Source: Hemileia vastatrix
Lineage: Eukaryota; Basidiomycota; Pucciniomycetes; Pucciniales; Zaghouaniaceae
Length of the DNA stretch: 64,000 nt
NCBI GenBank assembly: GCA_030280995.1
Contig: JASXTE010000001.1
Coordinates: 19,890,106 to 19,954,105, forward strand
Direction: 5' to 3'
Shown here: positions 43,871 to 55,359 of the stretch, in pieces
How the letters are laid out: each line of letters starts with the position of its first letter
Numbering within the stretch: the stretch's first letter is position 1
Position numbers and translations under genes: made by a program
Notes under the pieces: generated by a model
Database searches by the model: none
What the model was told of the DNA's origin: nothing
The model's input: the letters and a program-made list of their open reading frames with translations, nothing else

Positions 43871-44845
43871 CTTGGGAGCCTTTCCGAATTGTTGTTGACA
43901 CACCATTATCTTGGCACCAGCAACTGAGGGACCTTTGACTACAAGGACCAATAAGCCTTGCTGGACAACTGAAAACAACAAAAGTCTTCAAACATGTAAC
44001 TTACCTTTTTTTCCACCACTGGGAATCAAACATTTCCCCAAATCTAAGGTTTATATAGGTGTATTTTTCCTATATAATTGTAGTGACTATACCAGTTGCT
44101 ATCTGTAGGTTTAACTCTGTTTATTTCATCTTTCACGTATATCTATTTACTCAGCACTCTGTAGTGGCATTAATCTGTTCAAATTTCAGGGGGAGGTTCC
44201 TGCTAAATAATAATAAAAAATTAATTTTTTTTCCTAGTTGACCAAAATAGAGCAATACTGTTCTTAGTCCTAGGAGTAATAAAATTATTTTAATAAATTA
44301 TATTATTTTTTTTAATTATTTCAGTTGACAATTGTCCTGATAATTAAAATTTTATTTTATTGTTCAGTTGACAATTGTCCTGGAAGTGAAAAAATAAATA
44401 TATAAATTATCTAAATTAATTACATTAAATTAATTCAGTTGACATTAAAGTCCTGGTAAGAAAAATTTCAGTTGACTCATAGTCCTGATAATTATATATC
44501 AATATTTATTAATAACTAATTAAGACTTGAATTAATTATTCTAGTTGACTTTTTTTTCCTGATAATTAATAAATTATTTGATTATTTCAGTTGATTTATT
44601 TTAAATCCTGGTAATAAAATACAAATATCTTAAGTAGTTTAATTGTTATAATTATTTCAGTTGATTTTTTTGTCCTGATAAATATTATATTTTCATTATT
44701 GTAGTTGATTAAATAATCCTGATAATTGATTATATACTTGAATTTTTTTTATTTTTTTTATTTTCTTATTTTTCTTTCAACAAATTGAAATAACAATTGA
44801 TTAAATTGTAATATTTCATTCTCTCAGTCTTATTTATATAAAACA
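43871..44845 (+). promoter_or_regulatory. Leader of B3 with primer site and nine-hairpin array
   Basis: Starts CTTGGGAGCCTTTCCG, the likely primer binding site. From 44235 to 44721 a unit CAGTTGAC..GTCCTG recurs nine times, at about 44235, 44322, 44365, 44436, 44469, 44541, 44588, 44658 and 44702. The inner stem varies but mostly stays paired: GACAATTGTC, GAC/GTC, GATTT/AAATC, GATT/AATC. B1 and B2 leaders hold two or three similar units. No protein frame is supported. The array ends about 125 nt before the ORF1 ATG. Confidence 0.72.
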
Positions 44846-45456
44846 ATGACTGATCAAAGTGCTTCTGCTGTCCATGATGAGGAACTAGACTTGATTGATT
44901 ATGATGAGACTTCTGTAATTTCTCCTTTGACTACACAACTTACTCAAATTAATCAAGTTTTGGACTAATCAGGATGTGTAAATTCAAGAAATAGAGATAA
45001 AAGTGGAAAAGACTGCTCTGGATCAAAATCCCCCAGAAGATCTTCCAAGAGTATTCATAATAAAAAAAGATTCCCTTGCAGCAGCAAGTCAGAAACCTCT
45101 CCACTCATATCAAGGAGTTGAGGGCAGAGAACCTCAAACTAAAATCAAAAGTAGAAATTCTAGAAGAAAAGGTAAGAAATGTAGAATCCTTTCTTCAAGA
45201 GAAGAAGAAACCTCCTCCAACAGCAAAAGCCCTTCCACAATTAGCTCTTCAACAACAGGAAAAGGTGGAAGTTTCAAAATGGCAATGGGACTGGCTAAAC
45301 ACCCAGTGGGACTACCTCCAGGCCCAACAGCAACAGCAAGCACCTAAGGGAGGTTCTTACAGGCCCCATCAGTTCAACCCAAAACCTTCTGAACCCTACC
45401 AAGGAGGTAGAAAAAGGAAGAACGATTGAATTCAATTTTTACCAAAACCATGGTAA
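44846..45456 (+). pseudogene. ORF1 of B3, spliced coiled-coil protein (broken)
   Basis: Exon 1 is 44846-44914 (acidic, LDLIDYDE); the intron is GTAATT..AATCAG (44915-44972, 58 nt, phase 0); exon 2 runs to the CCATGGTAA at 45448-45456. Exon 2 starts DV followed by a stop where B1 has Glu. It later shows a one-base slip at about 45065-45090 and a TGA at 45427-45429. The conserved segments are NLSTHIKELRAENLKLKSK, KWQWDWLNTQWDYL, PYQGGRKRK and the terminal PKPW. Its likeness to B1 ORF1 is the main evidence that this frame is the functional one. Confidence 0.65.
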
Positions 45457-48270
45457 GACCATCTATTGAATCCCAAGTAGCCTTTCTTGTTACTGATTCA
45501 GTTCCTTCAGGTAATTCTGGAAGAGGAGATGATACCTTGATACCAGTAGAGGCTTGCTTTAGTAGTCATATTACTCAGTATTCAGATGTAACTAATCCTT
45601 TAGTATTGATTGCTAATTCAATTATTAATCCTGATATGGCTGTTATTGATGAAACACTTGATCCTGAATTTTATGATAATCTAGAAAGTCACTCTGTTTC
45701 CTTGTCAAGAAATACTCCAGATGTAGCTACCATAAATGATGAATATTTGAGAGATATTATTGTAAACAAAATCATATAATGAACAACATGCAATTGAGTC
45801 AAAAATTTAATATTTTGTTAACTGAAAAAGGTAACCAATCAGTGAAAAGGGAGTTACAGAGAGTTTTTGATAATTTTTATAAGTACAAAGTAACTCATGA
45901 GAAGAAAGTTTCTTTGCTGAAAAATATCAAGAAGGATTTGTTTAATTTAAAAGACACTGTGTCTATCTGTTACCATGAACTAGAGGGACATAAGTTGAAC
46001 TTGAAAATACTAAGTGAACATTACACAACTCTGCAAAACAAGAGTCAATTATCTTTTGCAACTATCAATGAGACATTATCCAGTATTCCAAGAGTGAAAA
46101 CAAGGCTAACAACCATTGAAGAGAAGTTGAATTCATTTTTACATGACCAAAAACATTCTGACACTCCTTTGAAAGAACCTGTTGCACCAGATACTCTAAT
46201 AGTTACTGTGACTAGTTCATCCAAAGTGAAATTAGTGCCAGAAATTCCTGTAGATATTCCAGAGTTTCAATCAAAAATTGATGATGCACCTTGTTCATCT
46301 ACAGAAGGTCTATACAATGAGATTACTTCCCAGTTAGAGAAATTACAGCTTCTTCTTACACAGAAACAAGTTTGTAACATAGAGATTGCCTCAAATCAGA
46401 AGAATTGGCCAAAACTTGACCGATACCCAACATTTTATGGTGATTCTTCCTCTGATTGGCAGAAATTTATTTCCAGAATTGATAACTTTAAGAGTTCTTA
46501 TAGAATGACAGATGAAGAAATTGTGTCTAAATTGATTTCTTTATTTTCCAATGTTGCCCTGATGTGGTATGTGTCAGTGTATCTAGTATATAAGTATGAT
46601 TTAATAGTATTTATTAATGGTCCTACTACTTATTGATAAATGATTTAGTGATTAAACCTCAGGGGAAGACTAATAAAATAGTTATACTCAAATAAAACTC
46701 ACAATACTTGGATTTAAATGCATGCTAGTGGTAGAAAATAGATGAATAGAATATAGTTATAGCTTATATAATGATAATATCAATTTATAAAGGCTTTATA
46801 ATATATTTCTAAATGATAATAATTGTGTTTAAATGTTTAATTTAATTTTAATAAGTAAGTGATGGTCAATAACCCGTCAAATCCCTCCTTACTTATACCC
46901 AAATCCACTGGAGTGCACAGACCTTCAATCCAGATGATGTCACTGCTATCTGCAGTAATTACAGCACTTTGAGGGCCCATCACCTCCCCATGGCTTCCAC
47001 TTCAAGCAGATTCAACACCCAGACCTCCAGTAAGGACCCTCCATCACAATTGATGATAACACAGACCCATACCATAAATAGAAAATCCAGATAAAAACGG
47101 ATACTATAAAGGAACTGGTAAAATAACTAATACAAAAGGAATAAAATGAAACCCAAAGCATATAAAGGAAAAAAATTAAATTTCCAAGCCCCCAATAACA
47201 TCCCCAAGCATCCATATTAACCCAGCAATTACCTCCCAATCCATAAATCTGTGAATATCCATCCAAGGAAACAGATTAAGTTGTCCAAACTGAGTACATG
47301 AGCCTGAAATAGATGTATATGCTTCTGTAGGAATTGTGAATTCACTGAATACATCCATATGACCTAAAATAAGCAGAAAAACAAAGTTTATAGGCTATTA
47401 AGAGGCTAAAACCCACTTATAGACCTAAATATACATAATATACTGCATATTTCACTGAATATGAGATTTATGTATACATATAAGCTTATGTATGTCAATC
47501 ATTACTTAATATCACTTAAGATAAATATATTATGACTAAATTAACACCTTAATAATTATTATTAGGCTATGGATAAGCTATTTAAACTACTTTAAGTCAT
47601 ATAATAGTGTAATAATTATATATATATGTATTATAAACATATATATAAGTGTTTTAACCTTAATTTTAAGATATAAGCTTAATGTATACAAGGTTATCTT
47701 ATTTTAAACATAAGAATTACTCAGTCCTGGAGATACCTAGGCTGACAGTATGAATCTTTTCTCTTAGATAAAAATGAATACTCTTGGGAAGATTGGAAGA
47801 AATTAATTAAAGCACAGTTTGGTGGTTCAAAATTTAGGTTAGCCCAACAAAAGCAATATGAGGAAGCCAGATATAGCTCTTCTTCTACAGAAAAACCTAT
47901 TGAGTTCCTAATGAAACTTGTAAAGATCCTGAGGGAAATGGACCCAAACATAGACTTTGAAATATGGAAGGACAGGATCCTCTATAAAGTGCCTATGTCT
48001 CTGAGGGACTTGTTAGTTGCTAGGACTGAGTCCTCAAGAGAACCTTCTACTTTTATTAATACTTGTAATAAGATCCTTTTAAATAACAAGTATGATTCTA
48101 GAAGGTTCATTCCTAGATCTTCAATGGAGAAAACCTTCAGTTACCAACAGAAACCTCCTGAAAAAGTTGGTAAAACTTCTGCCCCTGTTGCACCAAAAAG
48201 TATGCAGCAAACACTTTCTTTAAATGCAGAAAGCCTTGGCAGAAAGGCCATGTTTGTGACAAGAAAATAA
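45450..48270 (+). pseudogene. Gag of B3 (interrupted by S2, frameshifted)
   Basis: The ATG at 45450 overlaps the ORF1 stop. The frame holds NPLVLIANSIINPDMAVIDETLDPEFYD (like B1 NPSLAIKNDSVPPEIY), shifts near 45779, then continues with a coiled-coil region and the capsid part DRYPTFYGDSSSDWQKFISRIDNF and KLISLFSNVALMWY, up to the solo LTR at 46572. It resumes at 47753 (YSWEDWKKLIKAQFGGSKFRLAQQ) and reaches a frameshifted zinc-knuckle region near 48210-48260. The Trp at EDWKK is the residue that is a TGA in B1. Confidence 0.82.
46572..47747 (+). mobile_element. Solo LTR S2
   Basis: TGTCAGTGTATCTAG..CCTAGGCTGACA, flanked by GTATG at 46567-46571 and 47748-47752, inserted in B3 gag. No internal region remains. 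Best preserved of the three S copies. Confidence 0.92.
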
Positions 48271-48314
48271 ATCTTGTTGAACAAACAGAGGAACATGCTG
48301 ATGACACAGTTGAA

Positions 48315-51190
48315 ATGGATGATACTTCAAGTGATTGTTCCAGCAATATTTCTTATGAATCTCACCAGGAAATGTTAATTCTGGAAGAAGATATTCATTA
48401 TTTTAATACCATTGACATTGAGAATGATGATTTATCCACAGTAGAAGATTCTGAGATCATCAGAAATCTTGAAGACAACTCAATAATTATTGCTCCTCTC
48501 AAGGCACCAGTCTTGATCAATGGAAAGAACATTGAGGTTGCTTTATATTCTGGAGCTGGAAGAAGTGTAGTATCTGAAAAAGCACTTGCTTCAGTGGTTA
48601 AGAATTATAAATCAAAACTTATGCCTATCATTTCTGAAAACTGGAGAGGCTATGTCTCTGTTTTGTCCCCCATTGGTAAATACAAAGCTACAGTATTTTT
48701 AAAATATAACCATGGCTTTGTAAGAGCTATGTGTGATTTTGTATTTATGAAAAATGATAGCTTAAGTAGTTGGTTCATTTTGGGAAATGATATTTTAACC
48801 AAATATGACATTAAATTGGATCCCTCAAACCAATGCCTCACAATGGGGTTGAATGGGAAGAGAAAATTTAAAATTTCCTCCCCCAAAAAATTATTAACAC
48901 CAGGATTGAGCACATTTCATTCTGTAGTTCAATATAAAGGAATATCTAAAAAAGAAATGCCTTCCCTTCTATCTGAAAGTGACACTGCTTCATTTGGAGA
49001 AAAAATTTTGGGTGAGGAAAAAATTTCATCATTCAATTTATAAAATCTTTTCCTACGGCCTTTGCTCATGGGTCACATGAATTAGGCTTGGTAAAAGAGG
49101 AAATGAAGCTCTCATTACCTTTCCCATTAACTGAAATACCACCTAGTTTAAAGAAGAAGCCTTATCCTGCTTCTCACACAAAGAGAAAAGATATTGAAGA
49201 CAATATCTCTACCCTTTTTAAAATGAATATTATTGAAAATTTAGTTGAAACACCTAAATATTGTGTTATCTCACCTGTCCTAATTTCTTATGAGAAAGAT
49301 AAATCCAGGCTATGTGGTTATTAAATAGTATTAAAAACTTATACTGTAGATGATATCTATCCTTTACCCAGAATTAGCTCTATACATGCTACATTACAAG
49401 GTGCTAAATATATCAGCTGTTTGGATGGTAATAAAGGATATCACCAGGTACCTGTTGAGAAGAATAATCAGAAATTTCTGATGATTGCTACTCATATGAG
49501 TATTTATAAGTATGTTAGGAAGCCATTTGGCCCCAAAAATTTCCCTTCAGTTTTTCAAAAGGTTATTGATAACACATTCCATCAAGAAATAATTGAAGGA
49601 TGGCTGATGGTTTACATTGATGATATCATCATATTCTCTAAAACATTTGAGGACCATCTTAACCACCTCTGTAAAGTGTTCCATAAGATAGATGAGATGA
49701 ATATGGCACTTTCCTTTAGAAAATGCAAATTTTGTTTCCCTTCTTTGAAAGTACTTGGTCATGTTTTCTCAGGTTTACAGATATGTGTTGACCAAAACAA
49801 AGTGGCAGCCATACAACAGGTGAAAGCTCCTACCAGGTTTAGAGCTCCAGATATTTTTGGAAATGTGTGGATACTATAGAAAGTATATTAAAAATTACCA
49901 GGTCATAGCATTACCCCTTACCCAATTAACTAGGAAAGATGTTGCTTTTGTCTGGAGCAGTGAAAGACAAAGAGCTTTTGACACTATGAAAAATTGTTTG
50001 ATCTCAGCACCAATTCTTTCTTTGCCTGACTTTAATCAACCATTTTTTTATACACTGATGCCAGTTTTATTGGTATTGGTGCTGCTCTCCATCAGAAACA
50101 AGTTATAAATGATAAATTATCAGAAGTAGTAACACTACACAATATAGGGGGTGGACTTGCTAGCAAGTCCTCAACCTGAACTCAGATGGAACTCAGATTG
50201 AACTCAGACTGAACTCATACTGAACCCATACTGAACTCTACTTGAACACCCACCTAAAACTGTTCTGCTGAGTGATGTTCATCCATGATTTTATGGTTCC
50301 TTTATTAATAGCTCAAAGTGTGTTCAATCTGTGGTGATCTTGGGTCCAAGTTTGTGGTCTTGCTAGCAAGTCTGCCCCCCATATTGTGTGGTGTAATTTT
50401 TTATATTTCAAGAGCCTGGAGAAATAGTGAATTAAAATATGGTGCTACCCAACTGGAGTGCTTAGCAGTAGTGGGGGCTCTATAGAAACTATATTATTAT
50501 CTGGATGACCAGAAATTTGAACTTGTCACTGACTGCAGTGCAGTTAAATCCCTCTTAAACTTGAAAACACCTAACAGTCATATGTTCAGATGGCAGCTAG
50601 CTGTTCAACAATACAGAGGGAGGATGAAAATAATTCATAGGGCTGGTATTGCTCACTCAAATGTGGATATGCTATCAAGGTTACCTTTTCCAAATGATTA
50701 TTCTAACCCTGCATATGATCCTGAGGATTAAATAATTCACATTCATTGGATATATGTGGTTGATATGGAGGAAGTTCTATTAAATATTATTCTGGATTCA
50801 TATGATAAGAACACTGACTTAAAAAAGTTATTTACTATATTAAATGATTCAAATATTTATTCAATACAAGCATTAATTAAAGCCCTCCCACCAAAGCACC
50901 AGACTGCTTTGGAAAACGGTAAATTTTAAATTGATGAAGGATACCTCTATTATAGAAGAAAGTTGATTAATGTTATTGTTATTCCTCCTTCTATAAAAGA
51001 GATCATCTTGAAAATTTGTCATGATGACATATTGGCTGGAAATTTTGATCTTAAGGAAACAATGATCAGAATTAAGAACACTTCTTGGTGATTTAATATG
51101 TCTGAAGACACCAAAATATATGTTGAATCCTTCGATTCTTGCCAGAAATTAAAAAGATTACCTGGAAAAAGAGCTGGATTAATGCAACAT
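48315..51190 (+). pseudogene. Pol of B3, first part: protease to start of integrase
   Basis: Protease VALYSGAGRSVVSEKAL has Tyr in place of the catalytic Asp. RT pieces at 49088-49879 include GNKGYHQVPVEKN and MVYIDDIIIFSKTF, with a stop near 49321 and a frame break at about 49850. RNase H (49857-50130) is split by the MITE and resumes at 50397 (ELVTDCSAVKSLL). The integrase zinc region includes HDDILAGNFDL (second His now Asn) and a TGA replacing the second Trp of the B1 TAWWANMSED segment (about 51088-51093). The Harbinger element interrupts pol at 51193. Confidence 0.88.
50133..50393. mobile_element. 261-bp MITE, PIF/Harbinger-like
   Basis: Terminal inverted repeats of about 36 bp: CACTACACAATATAGGGGG at the left, CACCACACAATATGGGGGG as the complement of the right. 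TAA flanks both sides (50130-50132 and 50394-50396), as expected for Tourist-like MITEs. Inside the left repeat is the perfect palindrome GGACTTGCTAGCAAGTCC, with CTTGCTAGCAAG in the right. The interior has a run of TGAACTCAGAC-type 11-mers (about 50170-50245). It encodes nothing. Its terminal repeat differs from the larger Harbinger element here, so that transposase is probably not its source. Confidence 0.88.
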
Positions 51191-51193
51191 ATT

Positions 51194-51360
51194 AGGGGGT
51201 GTCAGTTCTGGCAAATACGCACTTACAAATCCGCACTTATCTAAGTGTGGATTTCCAAAACACACTAGCCCCAATACTGGTGGATTTCAAAAGTGAAAAA
51301 AGTCACTTATTTCACTAAAATCCGCACTTTCTCAACCAAAAGTGCTGATTTCACCATCAA
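51194..51360 (+). repeat. Left terminal and subterminal repeats of Harbinger element
   Basis: After the terminal 18 bp, a short word recurs in both orientations: ATCCGCACTTA, AAGTGTGGATTT, ATCCGCACTTT and AAGTGCTGATTT, within about 160 bp. The same words are at the right end (57643-57760). In this superfamily such subterminal repeats are typical binding sites for the Myb-like protein or transposase; that role is inferred here. Confidence 0.8.
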
Positions 51361-51480
51361 GTCCCATTTCACTGATTTGTCAGCATCATCCCATTCATAC
51401 GCAGCACTCCGCAGCATAACACTTCATAACTCAAAACATCGTACATCATTTACATCTTCATATCATATCATATAAGAGTT

Positions 51481-52746
51481 ATGCCTTCCTCACTTTCAAA
51501 TTGTGATAAATTACATAAAGCAATGACTTTCATGGCTCTTGAACTTCTCTTGGACTCTGATTCCAATTCTGTTTCTGATCTAGAAGAAGATTTTGTCTTT
51601 TTATCAAAAATGGCCACAAAACGTTACCTTCTTCCCAGAAAGCCTCAAGTACTTCATACCCCCAAGTACACCATCCAAACACTTCTTAACCTATCTACAC
51701 CCAGTTTTAGACAGCTGTTCAGGACTTCTCAGGAATTTTTCCTTAAATTGCTTGAGCTTATTCAGGATCATCTCATATTTCATTATAATTCTCAAAAAGA
51801 ACAACGACATCCTTCAATTAAATTGGCCATCACACTATGTTTTTTGGGTTCAAATGGTAATGGAGCCTCTTTGAAACGTTTAGAAAATGTCTTTGATTTA
51901 GGGTATGGTTCAGTTAACACTTATACTAAACGATGTATCACTGCCATCAACTCCTTTGAATCTCAACTTCTCACCTGGCCAACAAAAGAAGAGCGACTTG
52001 AATCATCTCAGGTTATGCTAGCAGAGGGCTTCCCAGGATGTATTGGTTTTGTTGATGGTACTACTATTCCTTTGAGCCAGAAACCTGCTCAAGGTGGAAA
52101 AAATTACTTTGACCGTAAAAAGAGGTAGATTATTTTTAACTCATTTCATTCTCTTTGAAACTAACACAAACAAATATATCTTCTTTATAGATATTCAATT
52201 TCCATTCAGCTTATATGTTATGTAAACAAAAATTTTATATCATTCTTCGCTGGCTATCCTGGCTCATGTCATGACTCCTACGTCTTCGAAAGAATGCAAA
52301 TTTCAAATGAACCTGAAAAATTCTTTGATGAAGATCAGTATCTTCTTGCAGATTCTGCTTATGTGAATGGAAAGTATGTACTTCCTGCTTTTTGGGGAGC
52401 AGCTTCAGAAGACAGTCAAAATGCCAAGCTCAACAATCATTTGGAAAAGTTAAGAGTCCGTATTGAACATTCTATTGGAATCTTGAAAGGCTGTTTTTCT
52501 AGTTTAAGCAAATTAAGAAGTCCTCTTAGAAATAAATCTGAAATGGAGGCAGTGATCAACTGGATTCTGTGTTGCACTATACTTCATAACCTACTTGCTG
52601 ACCTCAAAGATCAATGGTTAGAGCTTTATGAAGATGAACATGTTGATTCACCTCTGACTATATCCAACACTTTTATTTCTCAATCAACTAGTATAAGGGC
52701 AAAAATTCTTTCAATAACACTCCAACATTTTTCAACGCAATTTTAA
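51481..52746 (+). CDS. PIF/Harbinger transposase (DDE_Tnp_4), two exons
   Basis: Exons 51481-52124 and 52191-52746 encode 399 residues without interruption. The intron is 66 nt, GTAGAT..TTATAG, with CTAAC as branch sequence. The N-terminal helix-turn-helix-like part (HPSIKLAITLCFLGSNGNG, FDLGYGSVNTYTKRC) is followed by the catalytic core: D192 in GFVDGTTIPL, D243 in GYPGSCHDSYV and E307 in VRIEHSIGILKG, the DDE triad of the IS5-like/Harbinger nucleases, with LADSAY between. It would cut at the AGGGGGTG ends and duplicate a three-base target. The ATG at 51481 is the first in frame, and the leader holds the subterminal repeats. This is the only enzyme gene in the window with a complete frame and catalytic residues. 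Confidence 0.92.
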
Positions 52747-53160
52747 TTTTTTTTTTCATTCTCTTCAAATGATCAATTTGTATGTGTTATTCACTGAGAA
52801 TGGTAAATTTTTTTGCATATTTTTTTGGTTTATGAATTTGCTGTTAAAGTCTTATTTTTTTTATCTCTCTGTGTTTTCTTTCATCAACTCAACATGAAAT
52901 TGCATATTTTCAGCAAACTCATATTTTTTCAGTCACTCTCTTTTTTTTCTTCACTCATATCTGTTTTCTCCTCTCTTCCTACATCACTCAAACAATTTCA
53001 CTTATATTTCTTTTTTCTCAACTCATCTCTCCAGGTAAGTCATTTTATCTTTTTTACTTAATTTTTTGCTAATTTTTTTTTTTTGGTTTTTTGGGTTTTT
53101 GTTTTTGTTTTTGTTTTTTTTTTGTAAGTGGTTTTTTTAAATTTATAGGTAAAATTAACC

Positions 53161-53990
53161 TTTTTTTTTCTCTCTCTCTCTCTCTCTCGCTCTTTTCTCT
53201 CATTTATCCTATTCTTTATCCCCCCTTGGCCTGGGCTTTTTCCCACCTTTACCCTCTCCTTGGAATGGATACAACCCCCTTTTCCCCCCCTTTGGCTGCC
53301 TTATTCCCCCCTCCTTTGCTCACTCTAACCTCCCTTTTATCCATCTTTGGTCTCATCTCTCCCTTTCTCCCCCTTGTTGGTGTCCTCATTTCCTCCCCCC
53401 ATCCCTTACCAACCCCCCTCCAAATCCCCTGAATCCCCCCCAAATCCCCTCGGAACCCCCCTCCAAACTCTCCCAATCACCCCCTCCAACCCCCCTTCCA
53501 AACCCCCCTTCAATCCTTTCCTAACCCCCCTCCTATCCCCCCTCCTATCCCCCTCAAAACCCCCCCAATCCCCCCCTCAAAACCCCCCTACCCCTCCCCT
53601 CAATGTTCCTTAACAATTTGCTAACAAATCATTAAGGAACATTAAGGGGGGGTAGGGGGGATTGAGGGGGGGATCGGGGGGGTTTGGAGGGGGGGTTTAG
53701 AGGGGGTTTGGAGGGGGGGAATAGAGGTGGATTGAAGGGGGGTTTGGGGGGGTTGGAGGGGGTTTGGGGGGGATTGAAAGGAGGTTTGGAGGGCTATTTG
53801 GAGGGGGATTTGGAGGGGGATTTGGAGGGGGGTTTGAAGGGTGGTTTGGGGCAGATTGAAGGCGGGTTTGGAAGGGGGTTTGGAGGGGTTTAAAAAGGGA
53901 TGTGAATAGGTTGGAGGGAGGGTTTGTACAAGGGTTTTGGGGAGGTGGGAGAGGGGTTTGGAGCAGGGAATGGGGAAGTGATAAAAAAAA
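53161..53990. repeat. C-rich/G-rich foldback inside Harbinger element
   Basis: A (TC)n tract at 53170-53190 opens a C-rich strand of about 400 nt. The centre is a hairpin with arms AATGTTCCTTAA (53602-53613) and TTAAGGAACATT (53632-53643) around an inner ATTTG/CAAAT stem. A G-rich strand (runs of 4-8 G) follows to about 53960. The two halves are roughly complementary, e.g. CCCCCTACCCC on the left and GGGGTAGGGGGG on the right. Frames here are artefacts of low complexity. 52747-53160 between the transposase stop and this block is T-rich with no gene. Confidence 0.85.
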
Positions 53991-54171
53991 TTTCACAGTT
54001 TTTTGAATTTTTTTTTTAATTTTAGAGAAAAATATTCATCAAGTTCAAGTGAAATAAAAAAAATTCTTATTAGTCTTTTGAGGATATTTTTTAATTTAAA
54101 TTAAGTGATTTTTTTTTAATGTATAATTTTGGGTGTTTGAAAAGTAACAACACCCAAAAGTAGAAAAATAC

Positions 54172-55359
54172 ATGTCTTCAACTTCAGATTCACCACTTAC
54201 CTCACTCTCATCTTCTTTAACTTCATTATCATCTTCAAATTCAACTTCTTTTCAATCATTATCTAAAACATTGACAAAAAATGAACAGTATCAAAATAAA
54301 AGAAATTTAAAAAAAAATTCACTTGGATCAAATATTTGGCCATATTTCAAAAATCAAGTACTATAAAACTAAAGTTGAAAAAAAAAATAATATCCGAAAA
54401 CTTTACCTGAAAATATACATTATTTAACTGAAACTGGAGGTGATGAAGTTAAAGCTGTTATTAATAATACTTTCAAACCTCAATTTATTTACAAAAACCA
54501 TTCTTTTAATGGTTTAAAAAATGAATATTTTAATAAACTCTGCGATCTCATCATAACACTCTATCAAATGGCTTTGGTTTTCTTACCTTTAAGGAATAAG
54601 AATTTGTTGGGTGGAATCATGATTGGTATTGGATGGAGACCAGGATTTGATAAAGGTTTTTCTCTTGGTATGTTTAAAGATTTTTCTGGATTTTTTAATA
54701 TCATTTTACTGAATTTAATTCAAATAGGCATATATTCTTTACTCAGATCTTTGTCTAAAGCTGAATTAGATAATGATTTTTGAAAATGGAATACTTTACC
54801 TTCATTTAATTCATTTCTTGCTCTTTGACTTAAAAAAATCTGTAATAAAGCTTTTGAAACAAATCATGAAGTTGCTACGTGACTTGGAATTCCAAATTGG
54901 TGCGACTCTGAATGGGAAGATATTAGCAGTGATTATCTAATGTTTTCAAATGTTATAATCACTCATTCTGGATTTCATAACCAAATTCACACCGACTCAA
55001 ATGATTCCAATTACCTCACTTATGGAATTTTTACATATATTAATTCTATCACTGGACAACCTATTCCGTCGCCTGCAAAAATTAAAGGACATGGATTATA
55101 TTTCCAGGATCATAGATGTATAATCAATTTTGGATTAGGAAATGGAGTCATCAAAACAGTTTGGAATTCTTCTTACGATAATCACTAAACCACAAAGGCT
55201 CCTCCAGGTTTGGAATCTTGTCAAGACTTCACGCATTTCGGTTGCTCTTTCCAGATCAGTCAAAAGTTAATCCAACAAATAAACAAGTTAAAAAAAGAAG
55301 AAAAAGGTAATAAATTTAAAAATTCTTTAGGAAGATCTAAGAAGTATGGGAATTTGTAG
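54172..55359 (+). pseudogene. TET/JBP-like 2OG-Fe(II) dioxygenase relic
   Basis: One frame of 395 codons from the ATG at 54172 to 55359 with a stop cluster at 54364-54390 and single stops at 54781 (TGA), 54826 (TGA), 54880 (TGA) and 55186 (TAA). Ser/Thr-rich start; then FNGLKNEYFNKLCDLIITLYQ; then IPNWCDSEWEDI; then the iron-binding HxD in FHNQIHTDSNDSNYLTYGIF (H273, D275). GHGLYFQDHRCIINFGLG and a distal His in VWNSSYDNH (H338) follow, the order expected for the double-stranded beta-helix of fungal TET/JBP-like (2OG-FeII_Oxy_6-type) proteins, which oxidise methylated bases or similar substrates. Family assignment is from recalled pattern, not a search. It lies inside the Harbinger element, convergent with the Myb-like gene. 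Confidence 0.65.

Noticed and set aside
53347..53893. Proline-rich and glycine-rich frames on both strands around 53250-53990
   Set aside because: Direct product of C-run and G-run low complexity in the foldback.
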